Of a stretch of DNA of 64,000 bases, positions 20,602-30,111 are shown one piece after another. Under the pieces are notes generated by a model, which was not told where the DNA came from, made no database searches, and worked only from the letters and a program-made list of their open reading frames with translations. Source of the DNA: an uncultured Pseudomonas sp. (lineage in GTDB: Bacteria; Pseudomonadota; Gammaproteobacteria; Pseudomonadales; Pseudomonadaceae); assembly GCF_913774235.1 (NCBI RefSeq), contig NZ_CAJYDW010000016.1, positions 186,001 through 250,000 of the forward strand, given 5' to 3'. Within the stretch, counting starts at the first letter, position 1, and every line of letters starts with the position of its first letter. Both the position numbers and the translations under genes were made by a program.

Positions 20602-21066
20602 ATGCGTACCGCCCTGTCCATCGCGACGCTCTGTCTGTTCAGCAATCTGGCCCTGGCCGCGCCACCTGGCGGCGGACCCGGTGGACCCGATGATCATGGC
20701 CCGCGCGGTCCGGCCTGGCAGGAGCCGGACCAGGGGCACGGCAAGGACCATGGTCCTGAGCAAGGTCCGCCTGGGCATGCCGAGGGCGGGCCCGCGGCCA
20801 GGGGGCCAGGCGACCTGGGTCCGGCCCGGGAACGCATCCGGGCCTTGCGCGGCCAGATCGGCCCGGGCGGCGAGTTGCCGCCGGGCCTGCGGCTGGAGCG
20901 TGGTCGGCCGCTGCCATCCGGTTATGGACGGCCGCTCCCGCCCGGCATCGTCAAGCAGCTGCCGGACTATCCGGGCTACCAGTGGCGGCAGTTGGGTACT
21001 GACGTGGTGCTGATCGCCGTCGGCACCGGCCTGGTCTACGCCATCCTGCAGGGCGTGCTGGACTAG
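20602..21066 (+). CDS. CigR/RcnB-family exported protein
   Basis: 154-aa protein. A signal peptide (about residues 1-20, LALA-AP) is followed by a low-complexity Gly/Pro/His-rich stretch (about 20-100) and a conserved C-terminal module (LPPGIVKQLPDYPGYQWRQL, then a hydrophobic segment LIAVGTGLVYAILQGV). This C-terminal pattern is that of RcnB/CigR-type proteins, linked to nickel/cobalt homeostasis in E. coli and to virulence modulation in Salmonella. ATG 20602 follows GAGGAGGC; the upstream open frame includes AT-rich intergenic DNA and is rejected. Its role here is unknown. Confidence 0.75.
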   Translation: MRTALSIATLCLFSNLALAAPPGGGPGGPDDHGPRGPAWQEPDQGHGKDHGPEQGPPGHAEGGPAARGPGDLGPARERIRALRGQIGPGGELPPGLRLERGRPLPSGYGRPLPPGIVKQLPDYPGYQWRQLGTDVVLIAVGTGLVYAILQGVLD

Positions 21067-21082
21067 CGCTTCGTCGATCTTT

Positions 21083-21111
21083 CGCTCCTCTCCTTGGCAA
21101 GGTGAGGAGCG
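21083..21111 (+). terminator. Stem-loop after the CigR-like gene
   Basis: CGCTCCTC and GAGGAGCG (21083-21090, 21104-21111) pair, extended inside by CCTT/AAGG across a T-T mismatch, with a 3-nt loop. No T-run follows, so it may be an RNA-stabilising or rho-assisted structure rather than a classical terminator. Confidence 0.45.
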
Positions 21112-21129
21112 GCTAGGTCGGTCGTGACC

Positions 21130-21163
21130 GGCTCTGGCCCAGGCACCAGTGCGGGCCAGAGCC
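21130..21163. terminator. Strong GC-rich stem-loop
   Basis: Perfect 11-bp stem GGCTCTGGCCC (21130-21140) with GGGCCAGAGCC (21153-21163) and a 12-nt loop, in the gap before the lactonase-like gene. It lacks a T-tract. Together with the hairpin at 21083 it makes a double-hairpin boundary between two same-strand genes. Confidence 0.45.
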
Positions 21164-21338
21164 GAGCCGGGCGGCTTAGCAGGGCCGCCCTGGACATCGC
21201 TGGAAACCTCCCTGGCACAGTGCCAGCGTAGATTTCAGTAGAATGGCGCCCGCGCTATCCGGCCAGCCGCCTGGCTGGGCACGAAACCGGACCCTCTTCC
21301 AATCGGTCTCAACGCCAATCGCTCGTCAAGGATTTCCC

Positions 21339-22505
21339 ATGAGAACCCTGCCCCGTCTGCTGCCGCTGGCCCTGTTCGCCTTGCTCATGGGGCAAGGGAC
21401 GTTCGCTCGCGCCGAACCAGGCTTGTTCAATCTGCTGGTCGGCAGCTACACCGGCGGCAGTAGCCAGGGGCTGTACGTTTATCGCTTCAACAGCCGCAAC
21501 GGCCAGATCGACGGCCCGCTGCGCATCGTCAAGGCGTCCAATCCGTCCTTCATTACCCTGTCGCGGGATGGCCGCACCCTGTTCACGGTCAACGAGAACG
21601 GCCGCGGCTCCAGCGGCGACACCATCGGTCGGGTCACCTCCTATCGCTTCGAGCCGGGCAATGGCCGCTTGCAGCAGATCAGCCAGGTGAAGAGCCTGGG
21701 TGACGAGCCGACTCATTCCAGCCTGAGCAACGATGGCAAGTATCTCTTCGTGGCCAACTACTCCAGCCTGCCGGAAGGCTCCCTGGCGGTGCTGCCGATC
21801 CAGGACGGCGGCGTGCTCAGTCCGGTGGCGCAGATCGAATTCCACCAGCCCAGCGAGCAGCATGCCCGCCAGCAGTCCAGCCATGTGCACGCGGCGGTCA
21901 CTACCCCGGATGGGCGCTTTGTCTTCGCCCCCGACCTGGGTGCCGACAAGGTCTTCGTCTATCGCTATGTCCCGCAGCAGCCGGAGCGGCCGCTGGTGGC
22001 TGCCGAGACCCCCTTCGTGCCGGTACCGGAAGGCAGCGGGCCGCGCCACCTGGTGTTCAGCGCCGATGGCCGCTATGCCTACCTGACCCTAGAACTGGTC
22101 GGCCAGGTGATGGCCTTCGCCCACCAGGACGGCATGCTGCGCCAATTGCAGAGCTACAGCCTGACGCCCCAGGAATTCGCCGGCGAGCGTGATGCCGGCG
22201 CCCTGCACCTGTCCGGTGACGGGCGCTTCCTCTATGTCGCCAGTCGCGGTACCGACAACCAGCTGGCGGTGTTCGCGGTGAATCCCGATGGCACCCTGAC
22301 CTTCGTCGAGCGCCATCCGGTCAACGGGCTGTCGCCGCGGGAATTCGCCATCGATCCGTCTGGCCGTTTCCTGCTGGTGGCCAACCAGAAATCCAATCAG
22401 CTCAAGGTCTTCGCCCGCGATCCCGACAGCGGCAGGCTCGGCGAGGAATTGCAGAGCCTGGACGTCGGGGCGCCGGCTGACCTCAAATTCGTAGCGGTAC
22501 CCTGA
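21339..22505 (+). CDS. Exported lactonase-family beta-propeller (6-phosphogluconolactonase-like)
   Basis: 388-aa protein with a signal peptide (about residues 1-25, ending FARA-EPG) and a seven-bladed propeller of the YbhE/Lactonase type; repeated blade motifs such as FITLSRDGRTLFTVNENG and HLSGDGRFLYVASRG are clear. Cytosolic members hydrolyse 6-phosphogluconolactone. This one appears to be exported, so a phosphorylated cytosolic substrate is unlikely and the true substrate is unknown. ATG 21339 is preferred because it exposes the signal peptide. The stop codon ends at the left arm of a MITE-like repeat. Confidence 0.85.
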   Translation: MRTLPRLLPLALFALLMGQGTFARAEPGLFNLLVGSYTGGSSQGLYVYRFNSRNGQIDGPLRIVKASNPSFITLSRDGRTLFTVNENGRGSSGDTIGRVTSYRFEPGNGRLQQISQVKSLGDEPTHSSLSNDGKYLFVANYSSLPEGSLAVLPIQDGGVLSPVAQIEFHQPSEQHARQQSSHVHAAVTTPDGRFVFAPDLGADKVFVYRYVPQQPERPLVAAETPFVPVPEGSGPRHLVFSADGRYAYLTLELVGQVMAFAHQDGMLRQLQSYSLTPQEFAGERDAGALHLSGDGRFLYVASRGTDNQLAVFAVNPDGTLTFVERHPVNGLSPREFAIDPSGRFLLVANQKSNQLKVFARDPDSGRLGEELQSLDVGAPADLKFVAVP

Positions 22506-22703
22506 GAAGCTGTTCACGATCTGCTGCGCGTCGGCCAACCTACGTTGAAAACGCCTTCGAAATGCTCATTTACCGCTCGTAAACTGCGCTTTCTCAGGCG
22601 TTTGATTCGCTGGCGCTCACCCTTCGGGCCAGCCTCTGGCTGTTACTCCCGTTGGTCGTTGCGCCTTGTTTGGCTCTAGCTCGCGAGATCGTGAACAGCT
22701 TCT
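22505..22703. mobile_element. MITE-like non-autonomous element with 18-bp terminal inverted repeats
   Basis: Perfect inverted repeats AGAAGCTGTTCACGATCT (22505-22522) and its complement (22686-22703) bound a 199-bp non-coding segment. The interior has further imperfect dyads (e.g. AACGCC/GGCGTT pairing) and no open frame of its own. No clear target duplication is visible. It fills the entire gap between the lactonase-like stop and the VOC start codon at 22705. No second copy is in the window. Confidence 0.55.
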
Positions 22704-22704
22704 T

Positions 22705-23094
22705 ATGACCCACTTCGACCGTCTGCACCATGTGGCGCTGATCTGCGCCGACTACGAACGCTCCCGGCACTTCTACACCGAGATCCTCGGCCTGCCGGTG
22801 ATCGCCGAGACCTATCGTGAGGCCCGGCGTTCCTGGAAGCTGGATCTGGCGGTGGGGGAGCATGCCCAGCTGGAGCTGTTCTCCTTTCCCGATGCGCCGC
22901 CCCGGCCCTCGCGCCCGGAGGCCCAGGGGCTGCGTCACCTGGCCTTCGCCGTGGCCGACCTGGACGCCACGGTCGCCCATCTGCAGCGCCATGGCGTGGT
23001 CACCGAGCCGATCCGTACCGACGAGCTGACTGGCAAGAGATTCACCTTCTTCGCCGACCCCGACGACCTGCCGCTGGAAGTCTACGAGCGCTGA
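22705..23094 (+). CDS. VOC-superfamily (glyoxalase-like) protein, YaeR type
   Basis: 129-aa single-domain VOC metalloprotein. Two beta-alpha-beta-beta-beta modules carry the metal ligands expected of glyoxalase I-like enzymes: His in LHHVALI, Glu in AQLELFSF, His in GLRHLAFAV, Glu in LPLEVYE. The substrate is unknown; YaeR/GloA2-type proteins are often annotated as lactoylglutathione lyases without proof. The ATG 22705 directly follows the right arm of the MITE-like element, leaving no ribosome site, so expression may be low or start from an upstream in-frame ATG at 22666 inside the element. Confidence 0.82.
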   Translation: MTHFDRLHHVALICADYERSRHFYTEILGLPVIAETYREARRSWKLDLAVGEHAQLELFSFPDAPPRPSRPEAQGLRHLAFAVADLDATVAHLQRHGVVTEPIRTDELTGKRFTFFADPDDLPLEVYER

Positions 23095-23101
23095 GCGGCG
23101 T

Positions 23102-24076
23102 TCAGGTCGCTCCGGCTGGCGAATCCTGGGACGTTTCCAGCTCTTCCAGCAGCCAGTCGAGAAAGCGCTGCACCAGCCGCTGGCGCCGCTTGCGCTCGGG
23201 CAGGATGGCGTAATAGCCGTAGCGCGACGTGGCCAGACCGGCGAAGGGACGGCAGAGCAATTCCTGCTGCAGCAAGTCGTCCACCAGGTGCCGCCAGCCG
23301 ATCGCCAGGCCCTGGCCGGCGATGGCCGCCTGGATCACCAGGGTGTAGTTGTCGAAACTCAGCACCGCGCCGGACGGCGCTGCGGGTAGGGGCGCCAGGT
23401 CCAGCGCCGGCAACAGGCTCTTCCAGTCGTACCAGCGGCTGTTGGACGCCGCCTTGAGGTGCAGCAGCGGCCAGCGCCCCAGTTCCGTAGCGGGCAGCGG
23501 CGGCTGCCGACCCTGGAGCAAGCGGGGGCTGCACACCGGAAAGACCTCTTCGCGAAACAGCGGCCAGGCTTCGCCATGCTTGAAGCGGCCGTCACCAAAG
23601 CCCAGGGTGATGTCGATCTCCGGGCCGGGCAGGGGTACCCGATCGCCGGTAACCAGGCTGACGTCCACTTCGGGATGACGGGCATGGAAGCGCGGCAGGC
23701 GCGGCAACAGCCAATAGGCAGCGAAGGCGAAGTCGGTGGCCACCTGCAGGACTTCATGGGCCGGCCGGGCAGTGACCAGGCGTACCCCTTCGTCCAGGGT
23801 GGCGAGTCCGGCCTCGACGTATTCCTGCAACAGCCGTCCGGCTTCGGTGAGCAGGATGCCGCGATGGACCCGATCAAACAGCCGTACCTGCAACTGGGCT
23901 TCCAGACGCTTGATCTGTTGGCTGATGGCTGGCTGGGTAGTACCCAGTTCGTTCGCTGCCGCGGTAAAGCTCAGGCGGCGCGCCACCACCTCGAAGGTAC
24001 GCAAGCTGTCCAGTGCCAGGGCAGGGCGGTCGGCGGGGGTGGCGTCCAACAGGGTGTTTCCATAACGATTAGACAT
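23102..24076 (-). CDS. LysR-family regulator of choline-sulfate utilisation
   Basis: 324-aa LysR regulator. The N-terminal winged helix (about residues 19-80) contains the typical FTAAANELGTTQPAISQQIK recognition region, and a periplasmic-binding-like effector domain follows. It is divergent from betC with about 105 bp between starts, the arrangement of PA0031/PA0032, so it most likely controls betC in response to choline sulfate or choline. The effector is inferred from context. Confidence 0.88.
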   Translation of the reverse strand: MSNRYGNTLLDATPADRPALALDSLRTFEVVARRLSFTAAANELGTTQPAISQQIKRLEAQLQVRLFDRVHRGILLTEAGRLLQEYVEAGLATLDEGVRLVTARPAHEVLQVATDFAFAAYWLLPRLPRFHARHPEVDVSLVTGDRVPLPGPEIDITLGFGDGRFKHGEAWPLFREEVFPVCSPRLLQGRQPPLPATELGRWPLLHLKAASNSRWYDWKSLLPALDLAPLPAAPSGAVLSFDNYTLVIQAAIAGQGLAIGWRHLVDDLLQQELLCRPFAGLATSRYGYYAILPERKRRQRLVQRFLDWLLEELETSQDSPAGAT

Positions 24077-24181
24077 AAGCCCAGCTTATCCGAAACATTG
24101 TCCGCGATGGCCTTCACGCAGATTTTCCAGCGTCGGATGATGAGTCGTCCATAAGCAACCTTGATCCTAGCGGAGGCGCTC

Positions 24182-25693
24182 TTGTCCAAGCCGACGAACA
24201 TCCTCTTTCTCATGGCCGACCAGATGGCAGCGCCTATCCTGCCGCTGTACGACGCCGACTCGCCGATCAAGCTGCCCCATCTGCAACGCCTGGCCGAGCG
24301 CGCCGTGGTGTTCGATTCCGCCTATTGCAACAGCCCGCTGTGCGCCCCCTCGCGCTTCACCCTGGTGAGCGGCCAGCTGCCGTCGAAGATCGGCGCCTAC
24401 GACAACGCCGCCGATTTCGCTGCCGACATTCCCACCTATGCCCATCACCTGCGCCGCCTCGGCTATCGCACCGCGCTATCGGGCAAGATGCACTTCTGCG
24501 GCCCGGATCAGCTGCACGGCTACGAGGAGCGCCTGACCAGCGACATCTATCCGGCCGACTACGGCTGGGCGGTGAACTGGGACGAGCCGAACGTGCGCCC
24601 GAGCTGGTACCACAACATGTCCTCGGTGCTGCAGGCCGGGCCCTGCGTGCGCACCAACCAGCTGGATTTCGACGAGGAGGTGGTCTTCAAGGCGCGCCAG
24701 TACCTCTACGATCACGTGCGGCGCGGTGACGACCAGCCGTTCTGCCTGACCGTGTCCCTGACCCACCCCCATGATCCCTACACCATCCCGCGGGAATTCT
24801 GGGATCTGTATGCCGGGGTTGACATTCCCCTGCCCGACGACGCCATCCCCCAGGCCGAGCAGGACCCCCACAGCCAGCGGCTGCTCAAGGTGATCGACCT
24901 CTGGGACAAGCCCCTGCCCACGGCCAAGATCCGCGATGCCCGCCAGGCCTACTATGGTGCCTGCAGCTATGTCGACGCCCAGGTCGGCCATTTGCTCAAG
25001 ACCCTGGAGGAGTGCGGCCTGGCCGAGGATACCGTGATCGTCTTCTCCGGCGACCATGGCGACATGCTCGGCGAGCGTGGGCTCTGGTACAAGATGCACT
25101 GGTTCGAGATGGCCGCCCGGGTGCCCCTGCTGATCCATGCCCCGGCACGCTTCGCCCCGGCGCGGGTGTCGGCCTCGGTATCGACGATGGACCTGCTGCC
25201 GACCTTCGTCGAGCTGGCCGGCGGCAGTCTGCCCGAGGACCTGCCCCTGGACGGGCGCTCGCTGCTGCCGCACCTGGAAGGACGCGGCGGGCACGACGAG
25301 GTCATTGGCGAATACCTGGCCGAGGGCACCGTCAGTCCGCTGCTGATGATCCGCCGCGGTGCTTACAAGTACATCCACTGCGAACTGGACCCGCCGCTGC
25401 TGTTCGACCTGCAGAACGATCCGCTCGAGCAGGAGAACCTGGCTGGCAGTACCGATTACGCCGAGCTGCTCGCCAGCTTCCAAGCCGAAGTCCACCAGCG
25501 CTGGGATCTCGCGCGCCTGCACGAGGAGGTACTGGCCAGCCAGCGGCGCCGCCGCTTCGTCGCGGCGGCCCTGACGCAAGGCGCACGGACCAGCTGGGAT
25601 CACCAGCCCTTCGTCGATGCCAGCCAGCAATACATGCGCAACCACATCGACCTCGACGATCTGGAGCGCCGCGCTCGCTACCCGCAACCCTGA
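24182..25693 (+). CDS. betC: Choline-sulfatase
   Basis: 503-aa type I sulfatase hydrolysing choline-O-sulfate to choline and sulfate. The formylglycine signature CAPSRFTLVSG begins at Cys54, the position reported for the well-studied rhizobial BetC, and metal-binding NILFLMADQM and FSGDHGDMLGE are intact. I chose TTG 24182 because CGGAGG lies 5 nt upstream; TTG 24161 would add seven residues with no ribosome site. It is cytosolic (no signal peptide) and followed 23 bp later by a choline-binding protein gene. Confidence 0.95.
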   Translation: MSKPTNILFLMADQMAAPILPLYDADSPIKLPHLQRLAERAVVFDSAYCNSPLCAPSRFTLVSGQLPSKIGAYDNAADFAADIPTYAHHLRRLGYRTALSGKMHFCGPDQLHGYEERLTSDIYPADYGWAVNWDEPNVRPSWYHNMSSVLQAGPCVRTNQLDFDEEVVFKARQYLYDHVRRGDDQPFCLTVSLTHPHDPYTIPREFWDLYAGVDIPLPDDAIPQAEQDPHSQRLLKVIDLWDKPLPTAKIRDARQAYYGACSYVDAQVGHLLKTLEECGLAEDTVIVFSGDHGDMLGERGLWYKMHWFEMAARVPLLIHAPARFAPARVSASVSTMDLLPTFVELAGGSLPEDLPLDGRSLLPHLEGRGGHDEVIGEYLAEGTVSPLLMIRRGAYKYIHCELDPPLLFDLQNDPLEQENLAGSTDYAELLASFQAEVHQRWDLARLHEEVLASQRRRRFVAAALTQGARTSWDHQPFVDASQQYMRNHIDLDDLERRARYPQP

Positions 25694-25716
25694 ACCTCAC
25701 TGGATGGAGAACGGCC

Positions 25717-26640
25717 ATGCAACAAGGAATCATCGCGACCCTAACCCTGGGCCTCGCCCTGGCCAGCCTGGCGGCCCAGGCCGAGGAGCAGGCCTGCGCC
25801 ACCGTCCGCCTCGCCGATCCGGGCTGGAGCGACATCGCTGCCACCAATGCCGTCACCGGGGTGGTACTGCAGGCCCTCGGCTATGGCGCCAAGGTCGAGA
25901 CCCTGGCCGTTCCCATCATCTATGGCGGCATGGCCAACGGCCAGGTGGACGCCTTCCTCGGCAACTGGATGCCGGCGCAGCAGGCGCACTACGACCAGTT
26001 CGTGAAGAGCGGCCAGGTGACCGAGCTGGCGCAGAACCTCAGCGGCACCGAATTCACCCTGGCGGTGCCCACCTACGTCTGGGAGGCCGGGGTGAAGACC
26101 TTCGCCGACCTCGCCAAGCACGCCGACCAGTTCGACAAGAAGATCTACGGCATCGGCGCCGGCGCGCCGGCCAACCAGTCGCTGCAGAAGATCATCCAGG
26201 GCGATGAATATGGCCTGGGTGGCTGGCAACTGGTGGAGTCCAGCGAACAGGCCATGCTGTCCCAGATCGGGCGGGCGGTGAAACGGGACAAGTGGATCGT
26301 GTTCCTCGGCTGGACGCCCCATCCCATGAACGTCGACTACCCGATCAAGTACCTCAGCGGCGGCGAGCAATACTTCGGTACCGCCGGCACGGTGAATACC
26401 CTGACGCGCAAGGGCTACGCCGAGCAGTGTCCCAACCCGGCGCGGCTGCTGGCCAACATGAAGTTCACCCTGGATATGGAGAACGCCATCATGAGCGCCG
26501 CACGGGACAAGGGCGGCAGCTATCCGGCGGCGGCCAAGGCCTGGCTCCAGGCCCATCCCCAGGTGCTGCAACCCTGGCTGCAGGGCGTGACCACCCGCGA
26601 CGGCCAGCCGGGTCTGGCGGCGGTCCAGAAGGCGTTCTGA
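25717..26640 (+). CDS. choX: Choline-binding periplasmic protein of an ABC transporter (ChoX-like)
   Basis: 307-aa solute-binding protein of the OpuAC type. The signal peptide (about residues 1-22, AAQA-EE) is clear and the mature part has the aromatic-rich pocket segments (ADPGWSDIAATNAV, FLGNWMPAQQ) found in choline/betaine binders. It lies directly downstream of betC, which makes choline or choline sulfate the likely ligand. No permease or ATPase gene is adjacent, so it must use a transporter encoded elsewhere. Confidence 0.88.
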   Translation: MQQGIIATLTLGLALASLAAQAEEQACATVRLADPGWSDIAATNAVTGVVLQALGYGAKVETLAVPIIYGGMANGQVDAFLGNWMPAQQAHYDQFVKSGQVTELAQNLSGTEFTLAVPTYVWEAGVKTFADLAKHADQFDKKIYGIGAGAPANQSLQKIIQGDEYGLGGWQLVESSEQAMLSQIGRAVKRDKWIVFLGWTPHPMNVDYPIKYLSGGEQYFGTAGTVNTLTRKGYAEQCPNPARLLANMKFTLDMENAIMSAARDKGGSYPAAAKAWLQAHPQVLQPWLQGVTTRDGQPGLAAVQKAF

Positions 26641-26841
26641 TCGCCTGGGGGTGGCGACGGCCTGTGCGCGCCGTCGCCCTGCTTAGGCGTCCAACCGCTC
26701 TGGAACGCCCGATAGACGTAGGTATCTGGCCGGCGAACCGGCTTGAGTTCAGGTGTAGAGCAGTTCTTAATTAAAGAGGTTAACTAAAGCAAAACCCACA
26801 ATCGATCTCCCTTGCCGCTCGCGCGGTTGCGAGGCTTTTCC

Positions 26842-28482
26842 ATGGAATGGTTTTCCCACCTGCGGTTGGGGCTGAAGCTACAAATCGCCTTCGTCAGCTG
26901 TGCGCTCATCACCTTGATCATCGGAGGGCTGGGCAGCCTCGGGACCACGCAGCTGTCCAGTAGCCTGCAGCAGGTGTTCGCCTACGACCTGGTGTCCTAT
27001 GCCAAGGTCGCCGAGGCCAAGGCCGCGGCCATTTCCCACAACCGTGACATCTATGTGGTGCTGTCGATGACCTTTGGGGAGGCACCCAAGAGCGAGATCG
27101 CGGAGACGCTGACCGAGCTGGAAAGCTACCGGCGGACCAGCGAGCAGACCATCGCCAGCTATCGCGCCTTGCCAGTGCAGGCGGACGAACGCGCGCTGAG
27201 TGAGCCGCTGCAAGCTCAGTGGTCGGCCTACCAGGCCAGTTCGGCGAAGGTCCTCGCGGCCTTGGCCGCGGGCGACATGGCGGGCGTGCCCGATATCCTG
27301 CGCAATGAGTTCTTTCCTCTCTATCTGCAGCTGATGAATACCTTCGATAAGCTGAGCGAACTCAAGAACCAGCAGATCGGCGCCGGTGCCGAGCAGGCGG
27401 CCATCACCGCCGACAGCGTCAAGTCCAAGCTCTATGTCGGGATCGGCATCGCCTTCGTCGTGGCGATCGGCCTGGGGCTGCTGATCACCCGCTCCATCAC
27501 AGCTCCCATCGGTGTCGCCGTGGCGACCGCGCGCCGCATCGCCGAAGGGGATCTGAGCGGATTGATCCACAGCACCCGCCGTGACGAACCCGGCCAGTTG
27601 CTGCAGGCGCTGGAGCGGATGCAGGGGCAGCTCAAGCTCACCCTGCAAGAGATCAACGCCGCCGCCAAGCGCCTGGCGGCGGCGGCGGGAGGCCTCGATC
27701 GCATCACCGACGAGAGCGCCCAGGGCACCGAGCGGCAGCACGATGAGATTCAACAGGCGGCCACCGCGGTCACCGAGATGACCACCGCGGTGGAAGAGGT
27801 CGCCCGCAACGCGATATCCACCTCCGAAGCCACCCGCGATGCCAGCCGGGGTGCCGAAACCGGACGCTCCCGGGTGCAGGAAGCCGTCGCGGCCATCGAC
27901 GGCCTGAGTCAGGCTCTAGGGTCGTCCAGCGCCACCGTCGAGCAACTCGCCGAGCAGGTAAGCAGCATCGGCAACGTGGTGGACGTCATCCGCAGCATCG
28001 CCGAGCAGACCAACCTCTTGGCCCTGAACGCGGCCATCGAGGCGGCCCGGGCCGGTGATCAGGGCCGAGGCTTCGCCGTGGTCGCCGACGAGGTCCGGGC
28101 GCTGGCCGCCCGGACCCAGGCTTCCACCGGTGAGATCGAGCGCATGATCAATGGCGTGCAGCAGGGCGCCGTGCAGGCGGTCCGTGCCATGGGCGACAGC
28201 CAGGGACTGATCCAGGAAACCCAGGGCGCCGCGCAGCTGGCGGATCAGGCCTTGGCGCACATCACCCAGATGGTCAGTGGTATCAACGAGCGTAATCTGG
28301 TCATCGCCAGTGCCGCGGAGGAGCAGGCGCAGGTGGCGCACGAGGTGGATCGCAACCTGAACAACATTCAGCAACTGTCGACCCAGACCGCGCAGGTCGC
28401 GCAGCAAACCCGGCAGGCCAGCAAGGAGCTGCTGCAGGTTACCGATGTCTTTACCGGACTGGTGGCGCGGTTTCGTCTCTAG
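26842..28482 (+). CDS. Methyl-accepting chemotaxis protein with four-helix-bundle sensor
   Basis: 546-aa chemoreceptor. TM1 (about residues 13-35), a helical periplasmic sensor of about 150 residues resembling the four-helix-bundle MCP class, TM2 (near 195-217), a HAMP domain and the signalling domain with the conserved hairpin [20 protein letters not shown]. No C-terminal CheR-docking pentapeptide is seen. ATG 26842 follows GAGG. Adjacent genes do not reveal the ligand; proximity to the choline locus is suggestive only. Confidence 0.93.
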   Translation: MEWFSHLRLGLKLQIAFVSCALITLIIGGLGSLGTTQLSSSLQQVFAYDLVSYAKVAEAKAAAISHNRDIYVVLSMTFGEAPKSEIAETLTELESYRRTSEQTIASYRALPVQADERALSEPLQAQWSAYQASSAKVLAALAAGDMAGVPDILRNEFFPLYLQLMNTFDKLSELKNQQIGAGAEQAAITADSVKSKLYVGIGIAFVVAIGLGLLITRSITAPIGVAVATARRIAEGDLSGLIHSTRRDEPGQLLQALERMQGQLKLTLQEINAAAKRLAAAAGGLDRITDESAQGTERQHDEIQQAATAVTEMTTAVEEVARNAISTSEATRDASRGAETGRSRVQEAVAAIDGLSQALGSSSATVEQLAEQVSSIGNVVDVIRSIAEQTNLLALNAAIEAARAGDQGRGFAVVADEVRALAARTQASTGEIERMINGVQQGAVQAVRAMGDSQGLIQETQGAAQLADQALAHITQMVSGINERNLVIASAAEEQAQVAHEVDRNLNNIQQLSTQTAQVAQQTRQASKELLQVTDVFTGLVARFRL

Positions 28483-28491
28483 GGGCTGGTC

Positions 28492-30030
28492 CTACTTGAG
28501 CCCCAACCGCTTCGCCAGCCGGGCGAGGTTGGCACGGTCCAGTCCCAGGGCGGCGGCGGTCAGCGTCCAGTTCTGCTGGTGCTGTTCCAGGGCCAGGCTA
28601 ATGGTCTGGCGCTGGAAGGCCTCGGTGGCCTCGCGCAGGGTGGCGCCGCTGTCTTGGTCGTCGGCCGCGGGCAGGGCAGCAGTGGCCACCGGCAGGCCGA
28701 GCTGATCGTTGTCCAGGGTCAGGATGCCGCCGAGTTCCGGGCGCTCGGCGTTGGCCTTGAGCGCCGCCCGGCTGATCAGGTGGGACAGCTCGCGCACGTT
28801 GCCTGGCCAGTCGTAGGCCAGCAGCGTCCGCTGCGCCGCCGGAGCCAGCCGCAGGCCGCGCAGACCCAGGCGTGCGCGATTCTGTTCCAGGTAGAAGCCG
28901 GCCAGCAGCAGGACATCGCGGCCGCGCTCGCGCAGCGGCGGTACCAGCAGTGGATAGACGCTCAGGCGGTGATAGAGATCGGCACGGAAGCGCCCGGCGC
29001 GCACCGCCTCGGCCAGGTCACGATTGGTCGCCGCCACGATGCGTACGTCGACGATGAGTTCGCGATCCGTGCCCAGGCGTTGCAGATGACCGCTCTGCAG
29101 CACCCGCAGCAGCTTGGCCTGGGCAGCGAGCGATAGCTCACCCACCTCGTCGAGGAACAGGGTGCCGCCATCGGCCAGTTCGAAGCGGCCACGGCGCTCG
29201 CTGACCGCGCCGGAAAAGGCGCCCCGGGCATGGCCGAACAGCTCGCTTTCCACCAGGGCCTCAGGCAGGGCCGCGCAATTGAGGCTGATCAGCGGCCGCT
29301 GCTGGCGCAGCGAGCGGGCGTGGACCGCCTCGGCCACCAGCTCCTTGCCGACACCGGTCTCGCCAGTGATGAGCACCGTCAGGTCGCTGGCCGCCACCGT
29401 CTCGATTTCCTGGCGCAGGCGCTGGCTGGCCGGACTCTGGCCGATGAGTTCGCGGGGACGTTGGTGCCCCACCGATTGCTGGTAGGCCACCGCCAGCTCA
29501 TGCTCGCTGACCAGGCGCGCGGACAGCTGGCGGATGCGCTCGGCGGCGGCCACGGTAGCGGCCGCCAGGCCGGCGAAGGCGGCGAGGGTGGTGAGATCCT
29601 TGGGCTGGGCGTTCTGCGCCTGCAGCGAATCCAGGGTCAGCAGGCCCCAGAGCTGGTCCTGGACATAGAGCGGACAGCCGAGGCAGTCATGGACCACCAA
29701 CTGCCCATGCAGGCCTTCCACCAGGCCGTCATAGGGATCGGGCAGGTCGCAGTCGGCGGCGAAGCGGGTAGGGGTGCGACTCGCCAGCAGCAACGCCAGG
29801 CGCGGATGCTCGGCGACCTTGAAGCGGCGGCCCAGGGTATCGGCATTGAGGCCGTGTACCGCCAGGGGCACCAGCACCTCGCCTTCCAGGCGCAGCAGGG
29901 CTACCGCATCGAAGGGCAGGATCTTGCGCAGCGCCGCCAGCAAGGTGGCGTAGCGCTGCTGATCGGGCAGGTCGCGGGCCAGATCGGCGACCAGCGGGAT
30001 CATCACTTCGAGCAGGGTAGGGACAGTCAA
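28492..30030 (-). CDS. fhpR: NO-responsive sigma-54 activator (NorR/FhpR family)
   Basis: 512-aa activator: N-terminal GAF domain (about residues 1-170) with the conserved LPDPYDG segment of NorR iron-NO sensors, AAA+ domain with Walker A GETGVGKE (223-230), and a C-terminal Fis-type helix-turn-helix. The sigma-54 contact loop reads GAFSGA (270-275) instead of GAFTGA, a conservative change. It is divergent from fhp and preceded by NorR-like dyads, one overlapping its own TTG start codon. It should activate fhp under nitric oxide stress together with RpoN. Confidence 0.93.
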   Translation of the reverse strand: MTVPTLLEVMIPLVADLARDLPDQQRYATLLAALRKILPFDAVALLRLEGEVLVPLAVHGLNADTLGRRFKVAEHPRLALLLASRTPTRFAADCDLPDPYDGLVEGLHGQLVVHDCLGCPLYVQDQLWGLLTLDSLQAQNAQPKDLTTLAAFAGLAAATVAAAERIRQLSARLVSEHELAVAYQQSVGHQRPRELIGQSPASQRLRQEIETVAASDLTVLITGETGVGKELVAEAVHARSLRQQRPLISLNCAALPEALVESELFGHARGAFSGAVSERRGRFELADGGTLFLDEVGELSLAAQAKLLRVLQSGHLQRLGTDRELIVDVRIVAATNRDLAEAVRAGRFRADLYHRLSVYPLLVPPLRERGRDVLLLAGFYLEQNRARLGLRGLRLAPAAQRTLLAYDWPGNVRELSHLISRAALKANAERPELGGILTLDNDQLGLPVATAALPAADDQDSGATLREATEAFQRQTISLALEQHQQNWTLTAAALGLDRANLARLAKRLGLK

Positions 30031-30070
30031 TTTGACCTCAGGGAGTCACAGGGACCTGGTCATTATGACC
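30026..30070. promoter_or_regulatory. Cluster of NorR/FhpR-type binding sites
   Basis: Three sites fit the NorR core GT-N7-AC: GTCAATTTGAC (30026-30036, perfect dyad), GTCACAGGGAC (30045-30055, half-conserved) and GTCATTATGAC within a 13-bp perfect dyad (30058-30070). Three clustered enhancers are the arrangement known upstream of norVW in E. coli. The first covers the fhpR start codon, so binding could also repress fhpR. Confidence 0.6.
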
Positions 30071-30111
30071 CGCCATTCCGGTAAAAGCCTGTATTGGCGC
30101 GACTTTTCACC

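Noticed and set aside
20656-20900. Collagen-like repeat protein in the Gly/Pro-rich part of the CigR-like gene
   Set aside because: The Gly/Pro pattern is irregular, not a Gly-X-Y triplet repeat; it is a low-complexity linker.
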